This document shows positions 17,991 to 26,156 of a stretch of 64,000 nt of DNA, piece after piece. Within the stretch, counting starts at the first letter, position 1. Each line of letters starts with the position of its first letter. The position numbers and the translations under genes were made by a program. The stretch comes from Carboxylicivirga litoralis (GTDB lineage Bacteria > Bacteroidota > Bacteroidia > Bacteroidales > Marinilabiliaceae), in NCBI RefSeq assembly GCF_025499605.1, contig NZ_JAFMVC010000004.1, positions 248,001 to 312,000 of the forward strand, read 5' to 3'. Under the pieces are notes generated by a model. That model was given only the letters and a program-made list of their open reading frames with translations. It ran no database searches and was not told the origin of the DNA.

Positions 17991-19208
17991 ATGCTCCTTA
18001 ATATCGCCCTAATTCTCACACTTGCTTTAGTTCTTTATTACCTTTTCTCGTTGGTGAAATTACCGGGTATTCTGGGGCTGATAGCTGCCGGTATTCTGGT
18101 GGGGCCAAGCGCCCTTAATGTGGTTGATCCGGAAGTAGCGATTTTGCTAAAAGAGTTGAAAACAGCTGCCTTGATTGTTATTCTCATCCGTGCAGGCTTA
18201 GGCATTAACCGTGATACTTTGCACAAAGTTGGGCGGCCAGCCATTAATTTGAGTTTTATTCCCGGGGTGATTGAGGGCTCAACTGTAATGGCTATTGCGC
18301 ATTTTATTTTTGATTTTACCTGGATTGAAGGCGGTATGCTGGGTTTTATTATTGCTGCTGTTTCACCGGCAGTGGTAGTGCCAACCATGCTCGACCTGAA
18401 AGACAAAGGCTTTGGTAAAAAGAAGGAAGTGCCAACGCTGGTATTGGCAGGAGCCTCGGTTGACGATGTGTTTGCCATCACTATCTTTAGTGTTTTTACA
18501 GGTTTAGCAGCCGGTTCGTCCATTAATATCGGTCGTATTCTCTGGAGTGTGCCAACTGGTATTATACTGGGTGCTTTAATTGGTGTAGCTCTGGGTTTTG
18601 CATTGGTGCGGTTTTTCAAGAAGTTTCATATTCGTGATACTAAGAAGGTTATCATCTTTATGATAGTGGCTGTTGTGTTTTATGAGATTACCGAGATGGA
18701 AAGCCTGAAAGCCATTATTCCACTGGCTGGTTTGCTGGGTATTATGGCTATTGGTTTTATCATCCTGGAGAAATACGATAAGCTGGCCAAGCGACTATCA
18801 GCCAAATTTAACAAGGTGTGGGTGTTGTCGGAGATATTATTGTTTGTTTATATCGGTACCGAAGTACAGATTAACCAACTGGATGCATCGTTGGTGGGTA
18901 GTGGGTTGCTAATTTTACTGTTGGGCTTAACAGCACGAAGTATAGGTGTTTGGATTTCATTGCTTGGTTCAGCATTGAATAACAAAGAGAAACTCTTCAG
19001 TGTGATTGCTTATTGGCCCAAAGCAACCGTTCAGGCCGCTATTGGCGCTGTTCCTTTGACCCTGATTGAAGCTGGTAAATTGGGCAATGTTTCTATGGAA
19101 ACTGGCCAGGTGATATTGGCCATGGCCGTATTAAGTATTGTGACTACAGCGCCTTTAGGTGCTATTGGTATTAAAACGTTCGGGCCAAAGTTGTTGTCTA
19201 AAGAATAG
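17991..19208 (+). CDS. Cation:proton antiporter (CPA family)
   Basis: A 405-residue inner-membrane antiporter with about twelve hydrophobic segments. Typical blocks are LVKLPGILGLIAAGILVGPSA split over TM2, RAGLGINRDTLHK in TM4, and GASVDDVFAITIFSVFTGL, whose paired aspartates lie at the usual ion-binding site of Na+ or K+/H+ exchangers. It lacks a C-terminal TrkA-type domain, so it resembles short NhaP/KefB-like members. Role: pH and sodium balance. The ATG at 17991 is the only sensible start and abuts a repeat array; the upstream PhnA gene ends 138 bases before. Confidence 0.88.
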   Translation: MLLNIALILTLALVLYYLFSLVKLPGILGLIAAGILVGPSALNVVDPEVAILLKELKTAALIVILIRAGLGINRDTLHKVGRPAINLSFIPGVIEGSTVMAIAHFIFDFTWIEGGMLGFIIAAVSPAVVVPTMLDLKDKGFGKKKEVPTLVLAGASVDDVFAITIFSVFTGLAAGSSINIGRILWSVPTGIILGALIGVALGFALVRFFKKFHIRDTKKVIIFMIVAVVFYEITEMESLKAIIPLAGLLGIMAIGFIILEKYDKLAKRLSAKFNKVWVLSEILLFVYIGTEVQINQLDASLVGSGLLILLLGLTARSIGVWISLLGSALNNKEKLFSVIAYWPKATVQAAIGAVPLTLIEAGKLGNVSMETGQVILAMAVLSIVTTAPLGAIGIKTFGPKLLSKE

Positions 19209-19298
19209 GCTCAGTTTTGATACATACCCATAAGCAAAAGGCAGTGGCCAATGTAAAAACAATCCGGTCTTATCTCAATTTGATTGCTGCCCGCTAAG

Positions 19299-19580
19299 AA
19301 ATGTCGGGAGCTCTCTCGAAAATGACTCAATCCCGCTCGGAAATGACACAATCCCACTCAAAAATGACACAATCCTGCCTCAAAATGACAAAGTACCGGG
19401 CTTGAATAAAATTAATGTGGTCTTGAATGATTCCTGAGAGGGCACAAGTGATTTGATTGGGGGTCGTAGCCATTAAAAGGCGGTCTTCAGTGATTTGTAA
19501 ATGGTCTGGAATGATTTTTAAGTGGACTTGCATGAAAAAAACGTGAGTCTGAATGATTTTTAAACGGACCTTCTGAAAAA
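19299..19580. repeat. Degenerate tandem repeats with exact 21-base period
   Basis: Units sharing AAATGACACAATCC start at 19299, 19320, 19341, 19362 and 19383, exactly 21 bases apart. A second series containing TGATT or a variant continues at about 21-base steps from 19428 to 19577, apparently in the opposite sense. Because 21 is a multiple of three, the minus strand stays open over much of the array and spells heptads such as HLKIIPD, HLQITED, QDCVIFE and WDCVISE (frame 19327-19533). Whether it is translated is doubtful. No CRISPR layout: there are no unique spacers. Confidence 0.75.
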
Positions 19581-19581
19581 A

Positions 19582-19720
19582 TAAGAGGGTGTCCGAAAAT
19601 CAAAAAAGGAATACGGTCACTGAGCGGAGTCGAAGTGATTATGCATTGAAAATCAGCTTTATTTAAATTTCATCTCGACTCCGCTCGATGAACGGACTTT
19701 TGTTTTTGGACACCCTCTTA
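19582..19720. mobile_element. MITE-like inverted-repeat element
   Basis: A 139-base element bounded by TAAGAGGGTGTCC and its exact complement GGACACCCTCTTA. Inside are two shorter palindromic parts containing GAGCGGAGTCG (19622-19632) and its complement (19677-19687). It encodes nothing. Flanks are A-rich on the left and T-rich on the right, so as RNA it can also terminate the converging antiporter and C69 peptidase transcripts. No clear target duplication is visible. It may be a non-autonomous transposon remnant or a REP-type repeat. Confidence 0.65.
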
Positions 19721-19742
19721 AATTTTTTGTTTTAAATGGAGC

Positions 19743-21353
19743 TTAGAAACCTAATCCAAACTTCGCCCAATACATTTCTTCCAACTCTTTCCAGCGCAAC
19801 ATGGTGGCGCCTGCAAAGTCTTTGGTATAACGATTTAACAACACTTTGGCTTCTTTTCGCTTGCCATCTTTTATAAGTTGCTCAATGCGCACTTCTAATT
19901 CTTTGGTTTCTGTCTGACCTTTTTCTTCAAAGTAAGTTATCTCTTTCAAAAAGTCATCTTTGGTTGATTGCCATGCTAGGGTGGCCAGCTTGTTGGCCTT
20001 GCGATATTGCCAAATAGCCGCATCTTCACGATAGCGTTTCTGACCACAGAAGTTAAAGCTCTCTGGTAATTCAGTGGCGCCCGAATAAATAGGTATGCGA
20101 GGCGATTGACCTGGGTTGTCGAAGCTTAACCAGGCGATACCGCCAATTTCATCAGGTAACCAATCGCGTAACTGGATAATTTCTGAGTAAGAACACCACG
20201 AAACAGCCACTGTGCGCTGGAACTCAACGGTTCCTTCTTTTAGTTGATTGTATAGGTTGCGTTCGCCACGTCCCATCCATGGGTTGGCAATAGACGACTT
20301 AATGGTATCAACGCCAATCTCTTCTCTTTGGTCGTTGTATTTCTTTTTTGTTACCAACAGGTTCTGTGTCATGTCATACTCTGTGTTTTCGTATGTTTCG
20401 CGATACAATGCCATCACATCCTGAACCGATACTTTCTTGTCGGGCTTAACCGAGAAAGGAATTTCATCGGCTTCAAAATTAAGGCTTAATGAAGGTGCTA
20501 ATGCGTTTAAGATAAAGTATTCACGTATTTTAAAGGGTTTATCCGTATCGCCATAAGCTTTCCAGAATTTAAAGGGCTCTTTACCATCCCATCGACCTAG
20601 TTTCTTAGCAGCCGACTTCACATTTTTCGAGGCCATAAAGTGGTCTTTGTCTTTAAAGTTGATTTCGCCAATGCGTGATATATTGGCCGATACACCTACA
20701 TGGCCGTCAGGAATGCGCTGCGCTGCCCAAATACCACCAACCTTATCAGGACCTTCACCAACAATCTCCATTTGCCACACTTCTTTTTTATCGGCAATAG
20801 TGATGCACTCGCCCCAGTCGCCATAGCCATATTCTTCAATTAGCTCACCAATAAGCTTAATGGCGTCGCGAGCTGTTGAACAACGTTCTAAGGCAATGCG
20901 CTCTAACTCTTCAATCAGAAACATGCCTTTTTCATTCACCAGCTCCTCAGGACCCACAAAAGTCGTTTCGCCGATTGCCAGTTGCTTTTCGTTCAAACAT
21001 GGATATGCTGTATTTAAAAAGCTATAAGTCTGTTTAGCTTGCGGAATTGTACCCACCTGCTTCACCTTGCGCATGTCCCAAGGTGTTTCGGTTCTTAGTT
21101 TGCCTTTATAGATAGGAGTGGTTGTGTCATTATCAAATGTCTGGGCTTCTTCAATGGTCAGCCAGGTACGATAGCGGCCATCGCAGGTGTGCGAAGTAAT
21201 TACCGAGCCATCGGTAGTGGCGCCTTTAGCCACCATAATACTGGTGCAGCTTTCGCCGAAATACGGGTCGTTTTTTTGCTCAAATATGCTTTGTGCCTGC
21301 AATGTTGTTATCGAAACAATTGCAAAGGCAATCAATAACAGATGTTTCTTCAT
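19743..21353 (-). CDS. Secreted C69-family dipeptidase
   Basis: A 536-residue N-terminal-nucleophile hydrolase of peptidase family C69 (PepD-like dipeptidases). A signal peptide ends TTLQAQ (about residue 21), and the catalytic cysteine is probably Cys36 in GESCTSIMVAKGAT. Further family blocks are DGSVITSHTCDGRYRTW, WQMEIVGEGPD and WCSYSEIIQLRDWLPDEIGG. Usual cytosolic members begin near the Cys after processing; the signal peptide here points to the periplasm. Likely role: digestion of small peptides. Stands alone between the MITE-like element and a divergent lactonase gene. Confidence 0.88.
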   Translation of the reverse strand: MKKHLLLIAFAIVSITTLQAQSIFEQKNDPYFGESCTSIMVAKGATTDGSVITSHTCDGRYRTWLTIEEAQTFDNDTTTPIYKGKLRTETPWDMRKVKQVGTIPQAKQTYSFLNTAYPCLNEKQLAIGETTFVGPEELVNEKGMFLIEELERIALERCSTARDAIKLIGELIEEYGYGDWGECITIADKKEVWQMEIVGEGPDKVGGIWAAQRIPDGHVGVSANISRIGEINFKDKDHFMASKNVKSAAKKLGRWDGKEPFKFWKAYGDTDKPFKIREYFILNALAPSLSLNFEADEIPFSVKPDKKVSVQDVMALYRETYENTEYDMTQNLLVTKKKYNDQREEIGVDTIKSSIANPWMGRGERNLYNQLKEGTVEFQRTVAVSWCSYSEIIQLRDWLPDEIGGIAWLSFDNPGQSPRIPIYSGATELPESFNFCGQKRYREDAAIWQYRKANKLATLAWQSTKDDFLKEITYFEEKGQTETKELEVRIEQLIKDGKRKEAKVLLNRYTKDFAGATMLRWKELEEMYWAKFGLGF

Positions 21354-21491
21354 GAGAATTTACTTTTTTAACTTGATCATTTGAGGTAAAAATAGTAAAA
21401 CACATTATCTCAACAGCAAACAATCGTCATATTAAGCTGTTTGACCTTTAAATTAACGGTAATTCAGTATCTTAGCTGAGCATTTTAAACG

Positions 21492-22610
21492 ATGAAAATG
21501 AAGAGATTATTATATCTATTTGCTTTGATGACAATGACTTGGGGTTGCGGTTTAGAAAAAGAACAACAAGGGTATGCCTTCTATTTAGGCACCTACACCG
21601 ATGGAGACAGTAAAGGAATTTATCAGGGTTTTTTGAATGCTGATGGTACCATGGATTCTTTGAACTTGGTGGCAGAAACTGAAAATCCTTCGTTTTTGAG
21701 TTTCGCTCATCATCAAAAGTATCTGTTAGCTGTTGGTGAAGTAGATGTGGAAGGAACAGGGACTGTAGAGTCGTACCAGGTTGTGGATAAGGGACTAAAA
21801 CGCCTCTCTTCATCCATTAGTGGAGGCGCGCATCCTTGTCATTTATCGGTTAATGAAACGGGTGATGTGCTGATGGCTAATTATTCGGGAGGTAATGTTG
21901 GCTGGGTGAAAATTGATGAGCAAGGGGTATTGAGTGATTTGCTCTACACTGCCCAGCATCATGGAAGTAGTATTACCAGTCGCCAGGCAGCTCCTCATGC
22001 TCATTCTATCTGGTTTATGGATAAGAGCCATGCTGTGGCTGTGGATTTGGGCATCGACCAATTGCTTTTTTATCAATTAAATGATAACCAGTTGTTACAA
22101 ACAGATAGCCTGATGTTGGAAGCTGGTGCAGGACCCCGTCATTTGGCCATACATCCAAATAAAGAAGTGCTTTATGTTATAAATGAATTAAACAGCACAG
22201 TATCCGTTGTGGCAAAAGCCGAAGGTGATTGGAAGCTATTATCTTCTATCTCAACCCTACCTGACGATTATTCCAATGATAGTTATTGTGCAGATATTCA
22301 TATTTCCAATGATGGACGTTTTTTATATGCTTCTAACCGTGGACATAACTCCATAGCTATTTATCAAATCGAAGAGGAAGGGAAAAATCTGAAGCTGATT
22401 GGTCACGAGTCAGTTAATGGTGACTGGCCTCGCAACTTTGCTTTAACACCTGATGAGCATTTTTTAGTGGTGGCTAACCAGCGCTCTAATAATTTGGTTG
22501 TTTTTAAGCGAGATGAAGCAAGTGGTTTGTTAAGTTTTAAAAGTGAGATAGAAGCGAGTAGTCCGGTTTGTGTTTTAATGGGTAGATTGGTTGGTAGGTT
22601 ATTAGGTTGA
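21492..22610 (+). CDS. Lactonase-family seven-bladed propeller lipoprotein
   Basis: A 372-residue lipoprotein of the 6-phosphogluconolactonase (Pgl/YbhE-like) family. The lipobox ends TWGC (Cys19). Propeller motifs are plain: YLGTYTDGDSKGIY, SGGAHPCHLSVNETG, LMANYSGGNVGWVKI, AGPRHLAIHPNKEVLYVINE and NGDWPRNFALTPDEHFLVVANQ. Because it is exported, true 6-phosphogluconolactonase activity is doubtful; another sugar lactone or related compound is likely. The natural end is near SPVCV; the last residues (MGRLVGRLLG) are encoded by the octamer repeat array that begins inside the 3' end, and the stop codon itself is in a repeat unit. Confidence 0.85.
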   Translation: MKMKRLLYLFALMTMTWGCGLEKEQQGYAFYLGTYTDGDSKGIYQGFLNADGTMDSLNLVAETENPSFLSFAHHQKYLLAVGEVDVEGTGTVESYQVVDKGLKRLSSSISGGAHPCHLSVNETGDVLMANYSGGNVGWVKIDEQGVLSDLLYTAQHHGSSITSRQAAPHAHSIWFMDKSHAVAVDLGIDQLLFYQLNDNQLLQTDSLMLEAGAGPRHLAIHPNKEVLYVINELNSTVSVVAKAEGDWKLLSSISTLPDDYSNDSYCADIHISNDGRFLYASNRGHNSIAIYQIEEEGKNLKLIGHESVNGDWPRNFALTPDEHFLVVANQRSNNLVVFKRDEASGLLSFKSEIEASSPVCVLMGRLVGRLLG

Positions 22611-22650
22611 TAGGTAATTAGGTCAATAGACCGATAGAAAATAGAGTTGT
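22583..22650. repeat. 8-base tandem repeat array, left of the four-helix gene
   Basis: Consecutive octamers TAGGTTAT, TAGGTTGA, TAGGTAAT, TAGGTCAA, TAGACCGA, then weaker TAGAAAAT and TAGAGTTG, from 22595 to 22650, with a slightly offset TAGATTGG at 22583. The lactonase stop codon lies in the second unit. A matching inverted array lies past the next gene. Confidence 0.8.
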
Positions 22651-22682
22651 TTATAAGCTAATTAGTTTCTATAATATCTATC

Positions 22683-23038
22683 ATGAGTTTTTCTTTTAAG
22701 GAGTAGTGGTTTGGCAGAAAAGCATGGATTTTGCTGAACATTGTTTAAATATTGTAGAAGGTATTAATGGCCATTATCGGCTTTGTGAGCAATTAGAAGC
22801 TGCTTCTGCATCTGTTACTCAAAATATTGCAGAAGGCAATGGACGTGTTTCCACGAAAGAATACATTCATTTTTTTGTATATATACGTGGTTCATTGTAT
22901 GAATCTATAACGATTTTAAACTTATTGGAGCGAAAAGGCATTATTAATAACGAAAAGTTGAATGAGTTAGAAAGCCTAGGCCTGGAAATTGTAAAAATGC
23001 TCAATAGTCTAATTGCTAAACAGCGTGGGTATTTATAG
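22683..23038 (+). pseudogene. Four-helix-bundle (23S rRNA IVS-type) protein, apparently frameshifted near the N-terminus
   Basis: From GTG 22706 the frame gives VWQKSMDFAEHCLNI to NSLIAKQRGYL, a 110-residue four-helix bundle of the family found in 23S rRNA intervening sequences and akin to Avd. Family members start with a short segment before VWQK. Here ATG 22683 encodes MSFSFKE, which then hits TAG at 22704. Adding one base (GAG-TTA-GTG-GTT-TGG) would join it in frame to VVWQKS. So there is probably a 1-base deletion, or the gene now starts at GTG 22706, or the sequence has an error. Function unknown; relatives bind nucleic acid. The stop codon lies in the first unit of the right repeat array. 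Confidence 0.75.
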
Positions 23039-23130
23039 GTTGTTAGGTCGATAGATAAGTAGATCAATAGGGTATTACGTGCTATTTATCTACTGACCTA
23101 CTGACCTAATAACCTATTGACCTAATCACC
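23036..23130. repeat. 8-base tandem repeat array, right of the four-helix gene
   Basis: Five units in TAGGTCGA orientation (23036-23075), then six in the opposite sense: TATTTATC, TACTGACC, TACTGACC, TAATAACC, TATTGACC, TAATCACC (23083-23130). The outer half is the inverted counterpart of the left array at 22595. Inner and outer halves can also fold on each other. The array supplies the likely -33 TTG of the next gene. Confidence 0.8.
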
Positions 23131-23145
23131 TTTTTCCTATCTTTG
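23117..23145 (+). promoter_or_regulatory. Candidate promoter of the radical SAM gene
   Basis: TTG at 23117-23119, 18 bases, then TATCTTTG at 23138-23145: a good match to the Bacteroidota -33/-7 pattern (TTTG and TAnnTTTG). The start codon follows 19 bases later. The -33 part lies in the octamer array. Confidence 0.55.
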
Positions 23146-23164
23146 CGCCTCAAAACACAAAGAC

Positions 23165-24118
23165 ATGCAATTTCCCTGGGGGCACGATAAAAGATACAAC
23201 GATTACAGTTCATACATTAAGCGCACTTTTGGTGAGCGCGTGCAGAAGGTTTCCATCAATGCCGGTTTTACTTGTCCTAATCGTGATGGTTCAAAAGGTG
23301 TGGGAGGATGTGCATTCTGTAATAACAGCACCTTTAATCCATCCTATTGCGGACCGGAACTGAGCATTTTGGAGCAAATAGAAAAAGGCACTTCTTTTTT
23401 TCGCCCCAAATACCAAACACAACAGTACCTGGCCTATTTTCAGGCCTACAGTAATACGTATGGTGAGACAGAGCACCTGATTGCTCAATACAAACAAGCT
23501 TTGTCGCATCCCAAGGTAACCGGTATTGTACTTGGAACGAGACCTGATTGTATTTCAGATGATTTATTGGCGGTATTGAAGGAGTGGACAAAGGATTATT
23601 ACATTGCCATTGAATTGGGTGCCGAATCAACATCCAATGAAACGCTGGAGCAAATTAATCGGGGGCATACCTACGAGGAAACGATTGATGCAGCTGAGCG
23701 AATATCAAAAGCGGGTATCCCCGTTGGTTTGCATATGATTTTGGGTTTGCCGGGTGAGGATAGAAAACGGTTGTTGGAACATGCAACTGAAGTGTCAAGG
23801 TTACCTATTAGCTTCTTAAAACTGCACCAGTTGCAAATTGTTAAAGGCAGTCAGTTTGGTGAGATTTATAATGAACATCCAGATTATTTTAACCTGTTAG
23901 CGGCAGATGAATTTATCGACTTGGTAGTTGATTTTCTGGAGCTGATGAACCCGCGTATAGTGATGGAACGCTTTATCAGCCAGGCACCACACGATTTATT
24001 GATGGCACCACGCTGGGGTCTCAAAAACTTTGAGTTTGTGGCCAAAGTTGAAAAACGATTAGCCGAACGGGATACCTGGCAAGGGAGGCTGTTTAGTGAA
24101 AAGTTGTTTAATCAATAA
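23165..24118 (+). CDS. TIGR01212-family radical SAM protein (YhcC-like)
   Basis: A 317-residue radical SAM enzyme. The FeS cysteines are Cys37, Cys49 and Cys52 (TCPNRDGSKGVGGCAFC), the spacing typical of the TIGR01212/YhcC family rather than plain CxxxCxxC. YLAYFQAYSNTYG and LGTRPDCISDDLL are family blocks, and AIELGAESTSNETLEQINRG and GLHMILGLPGED follow as in oxygen-independent coproporphyrinogen oxidase-like barrels. Its reaction has not been firmly established; RNA modification has been considered for relatives. Cytoplasmic. Its 3' end overlaps the converging DJ-1 gene by 11 bases. Confidence 0.9.
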   Translation: MQFPWGHDKRYNDYSSYIKRTFGERVQKVSINAGFTCPNRDGSKGVGGCAFCNNSTFNPSYCGPELSILEQIEKGTSFFRPKYQTQQYLAYFQAYSNTYGETEHLIAQYKQALSHPKVTGIVLGTRPDCISDDLLAVLKEWTKDYYIAIELGAESTSNETLEQINRGHTYEETIDAAERISKAGIPVGLHMILGLPGEDRKRLLEHATEVSRLPISFLKLHQLQIVKGSQFGEIYNEHPDYFNLLAADEFIDLVVDFLELMNPRIVMERFISQAPHDLLMAPRWGLKNFEFVAKVEKRLAERDTWQGRLFSEKLFNQ

Positions 24119-24695
24119 AACGCATATGCCGTTTCATCTCTAACGCGTGTTCGTGCGAAGTGAGTTTCTCAAGTAAGGTAAAAGCCACATCCAGGCCGGT
24201 GGCCGGACCTGTTGAAGTTATGATATTCTTATCAATTACAATGCGTTGGTCAAGTACCTTAACACCCATCCCGGTAAGCTGAACTCGTCGATGCCCGCCG
24301 GATAAATCATAGGTTGTAGCAGTGCGGTTTTTCAGAACACCGCTTTTACCAATTGGCATGGCACCAACACATACCGATGCTATGTACTTCCCTTTTTTGT
24401 CAAACTGACGGATAAGCTCTAAAAAGCGCACATCGTAAGCATCTTCATAAAAGCCGGCACCATCAAAACCACCAGGAATTGCCAAGGCATCGTAATCATC
24501 TGCATTGATATCCTCAAACTTCATTTCCGGTTCAACTATCATGTTCCAGGTGCATTTGAGTTTAGGGCGAAAACCAGCTGTTATAACTTCAACCGGATAG
24601 TCACCTTCCATGCGGGTCCAGCCCAACACATCGGTAAATACGGCAGCTTCCAGCTCTTCGAAGCCCTGACATAGAAATAGAAGTACGCGTTTCAT
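24108..24695 (-). CDS. DJ-1/PfpI-family protein
   Basis: A 195-residue class I glutaminase-like protein of the DJ-1/ThiJ/PfpI group. The N-terminus LLFLCQGFEELEAA contains the conserved Glu near position 14, and ASVCVGAMPIGKSG carries the nucleophile Cys109. ALAIPGGFDGAGFY is the usual glycine loop. Relatives are deglycases, glyoxalase III-like enzymes, chaperones or proteases; which applies here is not clear. It ends tail to tail with the radical SAM gene and lies downstream of the PepSY gene terminator, so it has its own promoter. Confidence 0.88.
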   Translation of the reverse strand: MKRVLLFLCQGFEELEAAVFTDVLGWTRMEGDYPVEVITAGFRPKLKCTWNMIVEPEMKFEDINADDYDALAIPGGFDGAGFYEDAYDVRFLELIRQFDKKGKYIASVCVGAMPIGKSGVLKNRTATTYDLSGGHRRVQLTGMGVKVLDQRIVIDKNIITSTGPATGLDVAFTLLEKLTSHEHALEMKRHMRFID

Positions 24696-24724
24696 AGTTT
24701 GAGTTGTTTTGTGAATAAAGTTAT

Positions 24725-24752
24725 AAAAAAAGCCCCATCCGAAGATGAGGCT
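24725..24752 (-). terminator. Rho-independent terminator of the PepSY operon
   Basis: On the minus strand AGCCTCATC, loop TTCG, GATGGGGCT (one G-U style mismatch) followed by seven T. It lies 10 bases past the stop of the gene at 24762-25310. Confidence 0.8.
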
Positions 24753-24761
24753 ATATAGTAT

Positions 24762-25310
24762 TTACATCAAAAACAAATAGATAATTGGTATGGCTAACCC
24801 CAGCAGGAGATACCATTTGCCTCTTCCGGCCAGCCCTTTTTTACCTTTGACCATAAATAAGCCTGATAAGGCAAAAAAGATAAGCGAGAAAGCAAAAATA
24901 TCACCCATAATGGTCCATCCACCTACTTTGTTGTAATGCAGTTTGTTGATAAAATAAATAAATGGATTTTTACGGTGTTCTTCATAAACTACTTCTCCAT
25001 TGGTACTTTGATAAACCCCAATGCCACCATCCAGCATTAGTCGATAATGTTCTTCATCAATGGGTAAAATGCGCTTCATTTCAGGCACGTCATTTTGTAA
25101 CGACCAGGCTTTTGTTAAACCGGCTTTATCTAATCCACTTGCTAATTGAATGGAGCCTTCAATGGTTTCATACGAAGGGTCCGTTCCATCCATATGGTTT
25201 AATAGATAACCAGAAATACCGTAAATAATTGTTATACCAACCATTACATAACCCAAATCGCGATGGATAATGCGTAGCCATTTTCTTACTGCCTTACTCG
25301 ACCACTTCAT
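24762..25310 (-). CDS. PepSY-associated transmembrane protein
   Basis: A 182-residue inner-membrane protein. The start KAVRKWLRIIHRDLGYVMVG with TM1, and the central IYFINKLHYNKVGGWTIMGD before TM2 and TM3, are hallmarks of PepSY-TM proteins, which often sit in iron or heme handling, or redox systems. The two histidines (IHRDLG and KLHYN) are typical candidate heme or metal ligands (inference). Residues about 40-110 lie outside the membrane. Its start overlaps the end of the upstream lipoprotein gene by 17 bases, so the two are translated together. Confidence 0.85.
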   Translation of the reverse strand: MKWSSKAVRKWLRIIHRDLGYVMVGITIIYGISGYLLNHMDGTDPSYETIEGSIQLASGLDKAGLTKAWSLQNDVPEMKRILPIDEEHYRLMLDGGIGVYQSTNGEVVYEEHRKNPFIYFINKLHYNKVGGWTIMGDIFAFSLIFFALSGLFMVKGKKGLAGRGKWYLLLGLAIPIIYLFLM

Positions 25311-25818
25311 ACGATAATCCTTCTACAAAATATATAGAGTAGTGGTCTTTGTTGTTCGATTTCATCCAGGCGCGCATATCGTTAATGTTGCTCATTTCAG
25401 TAGCGCATGTTTCGGCCGTACCATCTTCTTTGGCTTTTTCCTGCACGTCATGTTCCATCTGATCGATGTATTCTTGCGATAGACGACGTTCTTTTAATAT
25501 GCCATCAACCAAAATGGTATTTCCAACCAAATCGGCGTTGAAACCTGTTATTTTACCTCCGGCTTCAATACGAATGGTAAATTGTTCATTGTCACCAACT
25601 AAAAAGCAGCGCTTGCCAGAGTGCTTACATGTGTGGGTAACGTGACCTTTTACTTTAATGTTTTTTTCTACTAACTCTTCGGCTTGAGCTAACAGGTTAT
25701 CAACCGATACCGTTTGGATAGTAGTTGTTTCTTTCGTTTCTGTGTTCGATTTTTTTGCGGTTGAATTACAGGCTACAAGCGATGCAGCTAGTATTGCCAG
25801 GCTTAAGATTTTCTTCAT
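25294..25818 (-). CDS. Lipoprotein with OB-fold-like domain, partner of the PepSY protein
   Basis: A 174-residue lipoprotein (lipobox SLVAC, Cys17). After a Thr-rich linker comes a segment like the OB-fold seen in DUF4920-type proteins: KVKGHVTHTCKHSGKRCFLVGD, here quoted only in part by its Cys and His pairs (about residues 61-74), then ITGFNADLVGNTILVDGIL. The two cysteines and two histidines could bind a metal or heme (inference). A Cys near residue 137 is separate. Overlaps the PepSY-TM gene and probably works with it at the periplasmic face. Exact role unknown. Confidence 0.75.
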   Translation of the reverse strand: MKKILSLAILAASLVACNSTAKKSNTETKETTTIQTVSVDNLLAQAEELVEKNIKVKGHVTHTCKHSGKRCFLVGDNEQFTIRIEAGGKITGFNADLVGNTILVDGILKERRLSQEYIDQMEHDVQEKAKEDGTAETCATEMSNINDMRAWMKSNNKDHYSIYFVEGLSYEVVE

Positions 25819-26156
25819 TGCAGATAATTTAATTTGTTGATTAGTCTTGATTTATTATTGTAAATCTGGAAACAAATCTACATAAATGCCTTTAAGAAGA
25901 ATTGTGTTTACTTAATTATTTTAGCATTTAAAGGAGGCTTTAACAAGCCGTTAACAAGCCTGGTATTTGTTTGGATGAATTAAACCGTTGCCGGGTGTCA
26001 CCCATATTGTAGATTTGAGTGTCTTTAGTATAAACATGATATTTTACCAAATTTTGCTTTTGAGGCAACGAGAGGCAATTTTGGTCGTATATTTGTTTAA
26101 TTCCTAAAAACGTGTTGGGATTACTTAGGTGGTCTCATTAATAAAAACTAAAGCAG
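25819..26156. other. Divergent intergenic region
   Basis: 338 bases between the lipoprotein (minus) and DsbD-like (plus) genes. No reading frame of note. A possible -7 box TATATTTG is at 26088-26095, with TTTTG at 26058-26062 as a loosely spaced -33 (25 bases, longer than usual). Otherwise nothing recognisable. Confidence 0.35.

Noticed and set aside
19327-19533. Minus-strand 68-codon frame over the 21-base array
   Set aside because: Openness follows from the 21-base period; no start signal or signal peptide. Kept only as part of the repeat finding.
19299-19580. CRISPR array
   Set aside because: The 21-base units abut with no unique spacers and no cas genes are nearby.
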